Source: Bacteroidales bacterium (lineage in GTDB: Bacteria; Bacteroidota; Bacteroidia; Bacteroidales; ML635J-15). Taken from it: DNA of 8,628 nucleotides. The stretch is taken from positions 1-8,628 of the forward strand of contig JAGOEF010000061.1 of the NCBI GenBank assembly GCA_017997855.1. Direction: 5' to 3'. Below the pieces are notes generated by a model. The model was not told where the DNA came from. It saw nothing but the letters and a program-made list of their open reading frames with translations, and did not search any database. Numbering within the stretch: the stretch's first letter is position 1; each line of letters opens with the position of its first letter. Below are positions 1 to 7,079 of the stretch, piece after piece. A program made the position numbers and the translations under genes.

Positions 1-1425
1 AACCTTTATTACCCATGCCAGCAGAACAACAAGGCTCAGCACAGCAGCGACAATTATTCCCGGTGTAGCAGCCAGATTAAGCCCACCGGTTTTAACAGGA
101 GCCAGCATAAGATAACTGAAACATACAAATGTGAGAAGCAAAGCCGGCACCGAAACCAACCAGTGGAACTTTTTCTTAAGTACCAGATACATAGCGGCTG
201 TCCACAACACGATGCAGGCAAGTATCTGATTCGAAATCCCGACAAATTTCCATACGGTTCCGAATTGATTGCTCAAAACAAAGGTAAGCACAAACCCAAG
301 TACAAATATTGGAATGCTCACAATGAGGCGGTTTTTCACACTGGCCTGACTAAAACTAAAAATATCGGCAACGGTCAGACGCGCACTTCTGAAAGCCGTA
401 TCTCCGGTGGTAATCGGGCAAACTATTACCCCGATTATGGCCAGCACAGCACCTGTTTGGCCCAGCCATGACCTTGAGATTTCGTTTACTACCCAGGCCG
501 GATCGTGGTGCGCCAGCACGCTGTGTAAACCGTCGGTATTGCCAAAATAGTTCATGGCAGCAGTGGCCCATATCAGGGTAACAATACCTTCGGCAATCAT
601 GGCTCCATAAAAAGCAGGCCGTCCATGTTTTTCGTTCTTCATGCATCGTGCCATCATGGGCGACTGGGTTGCATGAAAACCCGAAATGGCGCCACACGAA
701 ACCACTATGAACATTACCGGAAACAACAAGTGGGCATGTTGGCCTGTGGCTGCCTGTCTCAAACTGTAAAAACTCAATTCCGTAAGGTGAAGGCTTCCGT
801 TTGCCCCTTTCAGCACGAGTGAACCGCCAATGAGCACTGCCATCAGCAATAATAACACACCAAAAACCGGGTAAATCCTTCCAATTATTTTATTAATCGG
901 GAGGAGCGTTGCCAATATGTAATAGACGAAAACCACATAGAGCCAAACTACGTAGCCGCCACCAGTGATGGTTTCGAGCAGACGTGCCGGACCGCTCACA
1001 AAAGCGACACCCACAAAAATCAACAAAATCAATGTAAAAAAACGTAAAAAAACTTTGGTTCCGTTTCCAAGATAGGTACTTACAAGTTCCGGCAAACTGG
1101 CTCCGTTCTTACGTATCGAAAGCATTCCCGAAAAATAATCGTGTACGGCACCCATAAAAATACAACCCAATACTATCCAAATGTAGGCTGCCGGCCCGTA
1201 AACCGCTCCCAACACTGCTCCGAAAATCGGTCCAAGTCCTGCAATATTTAAAAACTGAATAATAAAAATTTTCCATGCAGGCATGGGAATAAAATCAACA
1301 CCATCGGCCATGCTAACAGCCGGAGTTTTACTGCCTGAATCGGCACCAAAAAATCGTTCTATAAACCGGCCATATAGAAAATAGCCCGCTATAAGCACTG
1401 CAATTGCAACAATAAAAGTAATCAT
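1..1425 (-). CDS. cstA: CstA-family carbon starvation / peptide (pyruvate) transporter, 3' end beyond the window
   Basis: Reading the minus strand from the ATG at 1425-1423 gives 475 codons with no stop before the window edge, so the C-terminus is missing. The protein is a polytopic inner-membrane transporter with hydrophobic segments along its whole length. CstA signatures are visible: FIPMPAWKIF near residue 45, the glycine-rich IAGLGPIFGAVLGAVYGP at 61-78, GAVHDY at 92-97, GFHATQSPMMARC at 249-261, CPITTGDTAFRSAR at 336-349 and GISNQILA near 396. In E. coli the family imports peptides and pyruvate under carbon starvation. This copy is the shorter form (about 480 residues expected, against about 700 in E. 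coli), so probably only a few residues are lost. It lies 28 bp downstream of the AMP nucleosidase gene on the same strand and has no obvious promoter in the gap, so co-transcription is likely. The family is secure; the substrate is inferred. Confidence 0.93.
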   Translation of the reverse strand, partial: MITFIVAIAVLIAGYFLYGRFIERFFGADSGSKTPAVSMADGVDFIPMPAWKIFIIQFLNIAGLGPIFGAVLGAVYGPAAYIWIVLGCIFMGAVHDYFSGMLSIRKNGASLPELVSTYLGNGTKVFLRFFTLILLIFVGVAFVSGPARLLETITGGGYVVWLYVVFVYYILATLLPINKIIGRIYPVFGVLLLLMAVLIGGSLVLKGANGSLHLTELSFYSLRQAATGQHAHLLFPVMFIVVSCGAISGFHATQSPMMARCMKNEKHGRPAFYGAMIAEGIVTLIWATAAMNYFGNTDGLHSVLAHHDPAWVVNEISRSWLGQTGAVLAIIGVIVCPITTGDTAFRSARLTVADIFSFSQASVKNRLIVSIPIFVLGFVLTFVLSNQFGTVWKFVGISNQILACIVLWTAAMYLVLKKKFHWLVSVPALLLTFVCFSYLMLAPVKTGGLNLAATPGIIVAAVLSLVVLLAWVIKV

Positions 1426-1453
1426 GACCTGTTTGTTATTCAGCTGTCAAGCA

Positions 1454-2224
1454 TCAAAAACGAAGGTGCTTCACCGATTTATTTTCTGATTTAATAATTT
1501 CGAGTGCATTGATACCAATGCGCAGATGGTCTTCAACAAAACTGCGGGTAACTCCCTGATCGCTGTCGGAGGTTTTAATTCCGGTCGAAATCATGGGCTG
1601 GTCAGAAACCAGAAGCAAGGCGCCTGCCGAAATTTCGTTAGCAAAGCCCACTATAAAAATGGTGGCTGTTTCCATATCAATAGCCATAGCGCGGGTTTTC
1701 ATCAGATATTTTTTAAAGCGCTCGTCGTATTCCCACACCCTTTTATTGGTGGTAAGCACTGTTCCAGTCCAATAGTCTCGTCCATAGTCCCGAATGGCGG
1801 TTGAAACAGCACGTTGGAGCATAAATGCCGGCAGTGCAGGCACCTCGGCAGGCAGGTAGTCATTTGACGTTCCCTCGCTTCGAATGGCGGCAATAGGCAG
1901 AATCAGGTCGCCCAACTCGTTTTTCTTTTTCAGTCCGCCACATTTACCAAGAAACAACACGGCCCGTGGGTGAATGGCACTCAGCAGGTCCATCATGGTG
2001 GCTGCATTGGGGCTGCCCATACCAAAGTTGATGATGGTAATGTCGCCACTGGTAGCTGATGGCATGTTTTTGTCGTGTCCTTCGATTTCGACGTTTCTTA
2101 TTTTGGCAAACAACTCGACGTATAACTGAAAATTGGTCAGTAGAATGTGACGGCCAAAACTTTCCAATGGTTTGCCTGTGTAGCGTGGTAACCAGTTTTC
2201 AACAATTTCCTGCTTGGTTTTCAT
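1454..2224 (-). CDS. amn: AMP nucleosidase (nucleoside phosphorylase fold)
   Basis: A 256-residue cytosolic enzyme expected to hydrolyse AMP to adenine and ribose 5-phosphate (EC 3.2.2.4), in purine salvage and adenylate-pool control. It is the compact Bacteroidota type, lacking the extra N-terminal domain of E. coli Amn. From the chosen start, visible features of the PNP/UDP phosphorylase superfamily are the glycine-rich GMGSPNAA at about 68-75, FLGKCGG at 91-97, AIDMETAT at about 181-188 (the Met-Glu pair that contacts ribose in the family) and SDQPM at 207-211, whose Asp sits where the base-contacting residue is expected. The start is the ATG at 2224-2222 (MKTKQEI...), matching how I recall homologues beginning. 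An ATG at 2230 is the alternative. The frame stays open to a TTG at 2272, but those codons overlap the predicted promoter. cstA follows after 28 bp. Confusion with another phosphorylase or MTA/SAH nucleosidase is possible but less likely. Confidence 0.88.
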   Translation of the reverse strand: MKTKQEIVENWLPRYTGKPLESFGRHILLTNFQLYVELFAKIRNVEIEGHDKNMPSATSGDITIINFGMGSPNAATMMDLLSAIHPRAVLFLGKCGGLKKKNELGDLILPIAAIRSEGTSNDYLPAEVPALPAFMLQRAVSTAIRDYGRDYWTGTVLTTNKRVWEYDERFKKYLMKTRAMAIDMETATIFIVGFANEISAGALLLVSDQPMISTGIKTSDSDQGVTRSFVEDHLRIGINALEIIKSENKSVKHLRF

Positions 2225-2239
2225 ACGCATGAATTTTAG

Positions 2240-2272
2240 CAAAAATAGCAAATAGTTAGCGCTGCTACGCAA
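2240..2272 (-). promoter_or_regulatory. Predicted Bacteroidota-type promoter for amn-cstA
   Basis: On the minus strand, TATTTTTG at 2247-2240 matches the Bacteroidota -7 consensus TAnnTTTG exactly. A TTG at 2272-2270 lies 22 nt upstream, close to the usual -33 spacing. A transcript would begin only a few bases before the ATGs at 2230 and 2224, so the leader would be very short. The promoter lies inside the longer TTG-started frame, which argues against that start. It is a prediction from motif and position only. Confidence 0.45.
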
Positions 2273-2319
2273 CTTTAATCGATTTTTTTGAATCTAATGG
2301 ATTGATTTTATTTTTTTTG

Positions 2320-2326
2320 TACCTTG
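2320..2326 (+). promoter_or_regulatory. Possible -7 element for the 2361 gene
   Basis: TACCTTG at 2320-2326 is one T short of the TAnnTTTG consensus and lies 34 nt before the ATG, a distance similar to that of the better -7 boxes elsewhere in the window. A TTG at 2302-2304 is only 15 nt upstream, shorter than the preferred spacing, so no -33 element is claimed. This box and the amn promoter are back to back in the same short intergenic region. Confidence 0.3.
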
Positions 2327-2360
2327 CCACAAACGAAATTAACAATAAAAAAATCAGGGT

Positions 2361-3662
2361 ATGAAGAGACTTATTTCTACATTGACGGCCATGGTAATTC
2401 TTGCGGTCGTGTATGCTGCAGAGCAACCCAGAACACCATTTGTGGTGCTGCGTATTAATGGTGTCGAATATAAAGAAGGGGCTGAAATTACTGTTCGGCC
2501 CGGCGAAAAAATACAAGTCGAGGCAGTGTTACTGGGTGGACGCAGAGATTATTGCTCCGACCCGAATACCTATGCCAACGTGGGTAAAAACACGGTAATT
2601 GAATCACAGGGCGAAAACGGCATGAGTTTCAGCATTAATGGAGGACAATTCAGTGGCGTGTGGAGTCTTACTGAAGAAACTGCAACTTTTAGTTCAGGAC
2701 CCGAAGTATTGATTACACCAAATAACACCAATCCTAAAATGAAGCGAAGTGCCACCGTAGAGTTTAAACAGGGCAACTATTCGAAAGTATTCTTTAAAGT
2801 AAGCTCCAAAAATAGCTGGCACTACGTAAGAAACACCCAGGCCGGTCGCTCGGAACAGGATGAAACCAACGAAGGCACAGCAACATTTTACTTCGTACTC
2901 AAAGCGGGAGATGGTGTTTGGTACTCGTCTAATAATATATCGGCAACCGGTACTGAAGATTTTTCGGTTCGGAACAACCTCGACCGCATTCAGACATCCT
3001 ATAATGAAATTGAAAAATGCCTCTTGCAAAAAAACATCAACGGTGCCCAAATGCAATTTGTAAACTTAAAAGCTTCTATTGGCGAACTCCAGAAAAACAT
3101 CGACCGGGCTAAAGAAAAAGATCCTAAATACCAATGCAGCGTAAGTTTGCTCGGCTTACCCAGCGATCTTTCGATGCAACATATCGGTAACCTGAAAACA
3201 GCCTCCGAAAAATGGAAGGAAAATTATCAGATTTGCTCTGATAATGTATTGGCTATTAACGACCTGCTTTTAAAAACGCAAATGGACTTATCGGCAAATA
3301 TTCTCAGATCAATATTTAAAAACTATATAAACTGGGGGACATCAATTCCTACAGGTATCGAAGATGTGTTTACACTGTACGACCCAAAGAACATTTTCAC
3401 TCCACTCGATTTACCCCGTAAAGTAATGGGATGGTACGAAGAGGCCGAAAAAGATGCATCAATTTTAAAAAATCAGGCCAACAGCGTTAAAAACTTGTCG
3501 GAACTACGCACATTCTATCAGACACGCATGGATAATTTCGTAAAAGAACGGCAGGCAATTGTTGATATGATTAAGGATTTAAAGCCAGTCGAAGACTTTA
3601 ACACTACTATGCAAAGCTATATGCAAGGGCAAAAAATCGTAAAATGGAGTCCGAAAAAATGA
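2361..3662 (+). CDS. Exported protein of unknown function, beta-rich then helical
   Basis: I do not recognise this 433-residue protein. A Sec signal peptide is clear: MKRL, a hydrophobic stretch to about residue 18, and a likely cleavage near VYA-A or YAA-E, with no lipobox Cys. The mature protein should be periplasmic or secreted. Residues about 25-200 look beta-rich, starting with FVVLRINGVEY and VRPGEKIQVEAV, which resembles an immunoglobulin-like or other beta-sandwich region. Residues about 205-320 and 355-425 look alpha-helical and charged, with possible coiled-coil character. Four cysteines (65, 220, 259, 292) are spread across both halves and could form disulfides outside the cytoplasm. 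There are no recognisable catalytic motifs and no membrane anchor after the signal peptide. The ATG is preceded by AGGG at only 1-nt spacing, too close for a normal ribosome binding site. The gene is divergent from amn and convergent with the 3780-4535 gene. A structural or binding role in the envelope is inference only. Confidence 0.85.
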   Translation: MKRLISTLTAMVILAVVYAAEQPRTPFVVLRINGVEYKEGAEITVRPGEKIQVEAVLLGGRRDYCSDPNTYANVGKNTVIESQGENGMSFSINGGQFSGVWSLTEETATFSSGPEVLITPNNTNPKMKRSATVEFKQGNYSKVFFKVSSKNSWHYVRNTQAGRSEQDETNEGTATFYFVLKAGDGVWYSSNNISATGTEDFSVRNNLDRIQTSYNEIEKCLLQKNINGAQMQFVNLKASIGELQKNIDRAKEKDPKYQCSVSLLGLPSDLSMQHIGNLKTASEKWKENYQICSDNVLAINDLLLKTQMDLSANILRSIFKNYINWGTSIPTGIEDVFTLYDPKNIFTPLDLPRKVMGWYEEAEKDASILKNQANSVKNLSELRTFYQTRMDNFVKERQAIVDMIKDLKPVEDFNTTMQSYMQGQKIVKWSPKK

Positions 3663-3779
3663 AATAAAGATCCCCGACTAAAATGATGTTGAGTAAAAAG
3701 CAAAACAAGTTTGCCCATACAAATTAATCATTCTTTTCGTTCTAATCAATGAGGTAAAGGATTTAGAGTCACCTATCGT
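3663..3779. other. Short convergent intergenic region
   Basis: These 117 bp lie between two converging stop codons. A transcription terminator would be expected here, but the only hairpin found is a 5-bp stem (3700-3704 with 3710-3714) with no following T-run. I see no gene or convincing regulatory element. Confidence 0.5.
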
Positions 3780-4535
3780 TTACTCATCTTTACCAAAAGG
3801 AATAATTACGATAATTTTCATACCGGCGTGCCCGGTAATGGCATCAAGTTTTTCGGTGGATCCCTGATATGTTCCGGGGTTCAGATTTGCATTAACCGAT
3901 TGCAGGTCAGCCATCATGTCGATTCCCAAAAATTTTGAAGGAGTTATACTCACATACGGTTCCAGGCAAATCAATCCGCCATAGGGTGAGTAACGGACAA
4001 AAAAGTTATAAGAAAATATGGTATTTCCGTGCCGTATTAAATTATCAGACCAACGCGCATTGGTTGCATAAGAAGCCACACTGCGTGTTTTAACCGAAAA
4101 ATTACCCACACTGACACCACAACCCAGTGCAAAAAAATTCCAGTCGTAAAAAGGAGCACAAATGCCCACCGATATATCTAGCGTACGAAAACGGGCCCTT
4201 AGCTCCCGCGTAGTGGCAAAGCCATTGTCGTCGTTATAGGAAGCTTCGGCGGTTTGGGTTGCACCCCGATAGGATACCTCGGCAAATAAGCCGTGATAAC
4301 GGTAACCCGAAGTCATGGTAAAACCCTGCAGAAAGTTGATGTATTCCATGGTTTTAGTCAGGTTGGGGTGGTTGTAATTGTAATTATCGATGATATAATC
4401 GAAGCGTTGAAACTTCAGCGGCGTTGCGGCGTTGTATCCCAATGCAACATAGGTTTGGGATTGCACTCCCATGGCAACGATTATAAACGTTAGTAAAATC
4501 AGAAGTTTTCGCAAGGGAATATGTTGTTTTTTCAT
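3780..4535 (-). CDS. Probable small outer-membrane beta-barrel protein, function unknown
   Basis: A 251-residue protein with a clear N-terminal signal peptide (MKKQHIPLRK, then a hydrophobic run to about residue 24, likely cleavage after VQS at 26). The rest alternates hydrophobic and polar residues with many Tyr, Phe and Gly, as in short transmembrane beta-strands, for example SGYRYHGLFAEVSYRG near 76-91, FFALGCGVSVG near 134-144 and SYNFFVRYSPYGG near 175-187. The chain ends in an IIVIIPFG strand just before the C-terminus. This fits the porin-like or OmpA-like outer-membrane beta-barrel proteins common in Bacteroidota, but no specific family is recognised and a periplasmic beta-rich protein remains possible. 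Three cysteines (126, 139, 190) are unusual for a barrel. The ATG at 4535 lies 25 nt downstream of a good -7 box. The gene is divergent from pbpC across 144 bp. Confidence 0.78.
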   Translation of the reverse strand: MKKQHIPLRKLLILLTFIIVAMGVQSQTYVALGYNAATPLKFQRFDYIIDNYNYNHPNLTKTMEYINFLQGFTMTSGYRYHGLFAEVSYRGATQTAEASYNDDNGFATTRELRARFRTLDISVGICAPFYDWNFFALGCGVSVGNFSVKTRSVASYATNARWSDNLIRHGNTIFSYNFFVRYSPYGGLICLEPYVSITPSKFLGIDMMADLQSVNANLNPGTYQGSTEKLDAITGHAGMKIIVIIPFGKDE

Positions 4536-4560
4536 TATATCAGGATAAAGTTCAGATCAT

Positions 4561-4592
4561 CAAACATAAAAAAAAACAAGGTTTAAATGCAA
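4561..4592 (-). promoter_or_regulatory. Predicted Bacteroidota promoter for the 3780-4535 gene
   Basis: On the minus strand, TATGTTTG at 4568-4561 matches TAnnTTTG exactly. A TTG at 4592-4590 lies 21 nt upstream, within the usual -33 spacing. The box ends 25 nt before the ATG at 4535. This is the best complete promoter match in the window. Confidence 0.55.
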
Positions 4593-4653
4593 CAAAAAAT
4601 ATGCTAACTTTTCGTATTTAAGAAAATAAAATGGCAGGTATGCAAACAAATTA

Positions 4654-4661
4654 TAATTTTG
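4654..4661 (+). promoter_or_regulatory. Predicted -7 element for pbpC
   Basis: TAATTTTG matches TAnnTTTG exactly and lies 18 nt before the proposed TTG start of pbpC, predicting a very short leader. No TTG occurs at the expected -33 position; the nearest resemblance is ATGG at 4631-4634. The site supports transcription starting just before 4680, but by motif alone. Confidence 0.4.
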
Positions 4662-4679
4662 AAATCGAATACTGAATAA

Positions 4680-7070
4680 TTGAATAAAAAACAACTGATA
4701 TTATCTGCCTTGTTTTCGGTACTTACCGGCCTTTTGCTATGGTTTATGTTCTGCATACCTCCCACCCTGTTCAACAACCCGGTGAGCATGGTACTGCTCG
4801 ACTCCAACCGCCAGATATTAGGTGCTCAGATTGCCGGAGATCAGCAATGGCGTTTCCCCTACAACAGATCGGTAGCCGACAAATACCGGAAATGTCTTAT
4901 TTGTTTCGAAGACAAACGTTTTTACCAGCACCCCGGGGTCGATCCTATTGCCATGATACGCGCTATGGGTCAAAACATCAGCGATGGTGAAATTACCAGT
5001 GGGGGCAGTACCCTGACCATGCAAGTGATACGATTAGAACGCAAAGGCAAATCAAGAAGTTTTGGTGAAAAATTACTGGAAGCCTTCATGGCGCTGCGCC
5101 TCGAAATTGAATATTCAAAAGACGAAATTCTGGCTCTCTATACGTCAAATGCACCTTTCGGTGGAAACATTGTTGGCCTTGATGCCGCATCATGGCGGTA
5201 TTTCGGAAGGCCACCCGACCAGTTATCATGGGCTGAGAGTGCCATGCTGGCCGTTTTGCCCAACAGCCCTTCGTTGATGCATACAGGAAAAAACCGTGAT
5301 TTACTTCTGGCCAAGCGCAACCGCCTTTTAGTAAAAATGTATGATAATGGAATTATCGACAGCATGACGATGGCTTTGGCAGTTGACGAAGACATACCCG
5401 ATCACCCCTACCCCTACCCTTCGATGGCCAGACACCTGACGGGCCGTGCTGCAAACGAAATACCTGATAGCCGGCGAACCGGCCCCATGATCAGCACCAT
5501 TGATAAAAATATTCAGGAGAGGGTAATGCAGATTGCTCTTTCGCATCAGAAATCGCTTGTCAGCAACGAAATCGGGAATGTAGCCGTACTGGTGCTGGAT
5601 ACGGAAACCGGAAAAACACTGGCCTATGCAGGCAATATTACCGATAGTTCGAATTACGTGTATAGCCCCTGGGTCGATATGATAATGGCTCCACGCAGCA
5701 GTGGCAGTATACTTAAACCCTTTTTGTATGCTGCCTTACTTTCGAGTGGAGAACTGCTACCCAATTCGTTGGTACCGGATATACCTACGCGGATTGGGGG
5801 TTTTGCTCCTGAAAATTTCGACAAGGAATATAGTGGTGCAGTTCATGCCGACCAGGCTCTAGCACGATCGCTCAATGTTCCCGCCGTATTGATGCTGAAA
5901 GACTATGGTGTTGCCCGGTTTAAATACCTGCTTGGAGATATGGGTCTGACTACTATCAGGCGCAGTGCCGGCGACTATGGTCTCTCGTTGATTCTGGGAG
6001 GTGCCGAAACCCGCTTATGGGAACTATGCGGTGTTTACTCTTCGATGGCCAGGGTATTGATGCACTACACCCGTTATAACAGCCGGTATTTTTCGCACGA
6101 CTGGCGCAAACCCTATTACCTGAAGGACGATGAAAAACAATATGATTATTCGATTGAATCCGGTAGAAATTTTGGTATTCTGGGCGCTGCCTCGATCTGG
6201 TTCACTTTTCAGGCCATGCTTGAACCCGAACGACCCGAAGATCAGGGCATATGGCAACTTTTCGACTCACGGCAACAGATAGCCTGGAAAACCGGTACCA
6301 GTTTCGGTTTTCGGGATGCCTGGGCCATTGGGATAACCCCCCGCTTTGTCGTAGGGGTTTGGGTGGGCAATGCCCAGGGGAACGGGCGACCCGGAATTAT
6401 CGGGGTTAAGGCAGCTGCCCCGGTGATGTTCGATGTTTTCCGTTCACTACCCGCCTACGAAAACTGGTTCGAAATACCATACGACGATATGACTGAAGCA
6501 GCAGTCTGTCGCGAAAGCGGTTTTCTCGCTTCAGAAATTTGCCCGCATGCCGATACCAGCCTGATACCTTCGCTGGGCACGCGTTTTTCGGTGTGCCCAT
6601 ACCACAAACTGATTTTTCTCGACAGCGAAGGCCTGAACCGGGTGTTTGCCAGTTGTTACCCTGTTGCCGAAATGCAGCAGGCATCCTGGTTCGTACTGCC
6701 ACCAACCATGGAATGGTACTATAAAACCTCTCATCCCGATTATCAATCGCTGCCTCCGCTGCTCGCCGGGTGCAGCGAAACCGGGGCTGCTACCGACGAT
6801 ATAATGGACGTAGTTTATCCCGCAAACCTGTCACAGATTTTTATTCCACGAACCATGTCTGGCGAAAAAGGAAAAACCGTATTCGAGGTGACACACCGGA
6901 ACCCTAAAACAACCCTCTACTGGCATATTGATGACCAATTTGTAGGCACTACCGTGCCGCCTCATAAGATGGCTTTCTATATCGAAGCCGGTGCACATAA
7001 ACTCACCCTGGTCGACAGCGAGGGAAACCGGATATCAAGAAAGTTCACCATTCTGGGAGAAAGACCCTAA
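4680..7070 (+). CDS. pbpC: Penicillin-binding protein 1C: peptidoglycan glycosyltransferase/transpeptidase
   Basis: A 796-residue inner-membrane bifunctional class A PBP that polymerises lipid II and cross-links peptidoglycan in the periplasm. Residues 5-25 form the signal-anchor helix. The GT51 domain spans roughly 45-240: catalytic Glu77 lies in EDKRFYQHPGVD (77-88), followed by GGSTLTMQ (108-115), KLLE (131-134) and the LALYTSNAPFGGN motif (151-163). The transpeptidase domain (about 295-590) has the SxxK motif S343-I-L-K346, SxN at S397-L-N399 and KTGT at 537-540. The C-terminal region (about 705-790) fits the BiPBP_C domain typical of the 1C subfamily. Cysteines cluster between 610 and 698. 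All active-site motifs are intact. The start is TTG: an in-frame TAA at 4677-4679 directly precedes it, and the next in-frame ATG (4746) would remove most of the membrane anchor. PbpC is often encoded beside an alpha-2-macroglobulin gene, and none is present here. Confidence 0.95.
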   Translation: MNKKQLILSALFSVLTGLLLWFMFCIPPTLFNNPVSMVLLDSNRQILGAQIAGDQQWRFPYNRSVADKYRKCLICFEDKRFYQHPGVDPIAMIRAMGQNISDGEITSGGSTLTMQVIRLERKGKSRSFGEKLLEAFMALRLEIEYSKDEILALYTSNAPFGGNIVGLDAASWRYFGRPPDQLSWAESAMLAVLPNSPSLMHTGKNRDLLLAKRNRLLVKMYDNGIIDSMTMALAVDEDIPDHPYPYPSMARHLTGRAANEIPDSRRTGPMISTIDKNIQERVMQIALSHQKSLVSNEIGNVAVLVLDTETGKTLAYAGNITDSSNYVYSPWVDMIMAPRSSGSILKPFLYAALLSSGELLPNSLVPDIPTRIGGFAPENFDKEYSGAVHADQALARSLNVPAVLMLKDYGVARFKYLLGDMGLTTIRRSAGDYGLSLILGGAETRLWELCGVYSSMARVLMHYTRYNSRYFSHDWRKPYYLKDDEKQYDYSIESGRNFGILGAASIWFTFQAMLEPERPEDQGIWQLFDSRQQIAWKTGTSFGFRDAWAIGITPRFVVGVWVGNAQGNGRPGIIGVKAAAPVMFDVFRSLPAYENWFEIPYDDMTEAAVCRESGFLASEICPHADTSLIPSLGTRFSVCPYHKLIFLDSEGLNRVFASCYPVAEMQQASWFVLPPTMEWYYKTSHPDYQSLPPLLAGCSETGAATDDIMDVVYPANLSQIFIPRTMSGEKGKTVFEVTHRNPKTTLYWHIDDQFVGTTVPPHKMAFYIEAGAHKLTLVDSEGNRISRKFTILGERP

Positions 7071-7079
7071 GGAGTACCC

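Noticed and set aside
54..822. Several short open frames on both strands over the left end (163-471 plus, 356-697 minus, 625-822 plus and others)
   Set aside because: They overlap the long minus-strand CstA frame, whose translation shows family motifs along its whole length. They have no protein-like features of their own.
2225..2272. N-terminal extension of AMP nucleosidase from the TTG at 2272
   Set aside because: The extension overlaps a good promoter match and adds a non-family sequence; the ATG at 2224 is a better start.
2694..3056. 120-codon minus-strand open frame inside the 2361-3662 gene
   Set aside because: It is antisense to a complete secreted-protein gene with a signal peptide, and its translation has no recognisable features.
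3700..3714. Small hairpin between the convergent genes as a terminator
   Set aside because: The stem is only 5 bp (GCAAA/TTTGC) with no T-run after it.
5403..5421. Short CCCTA-like repeat
   Set aside because: It encodes a Pro-Tyr-Pro-Tyr-Pro stretch inside pbpC and is too short to count as a repeat element.
6406..6746. Overlapping minus- and plus-strand open frames (6406-6705, 6531-6746, 6539-6724)
   Set aside because: They lie wholly within pbpC, between its transpeptidase and C-terminal domains, and have no independent signals.
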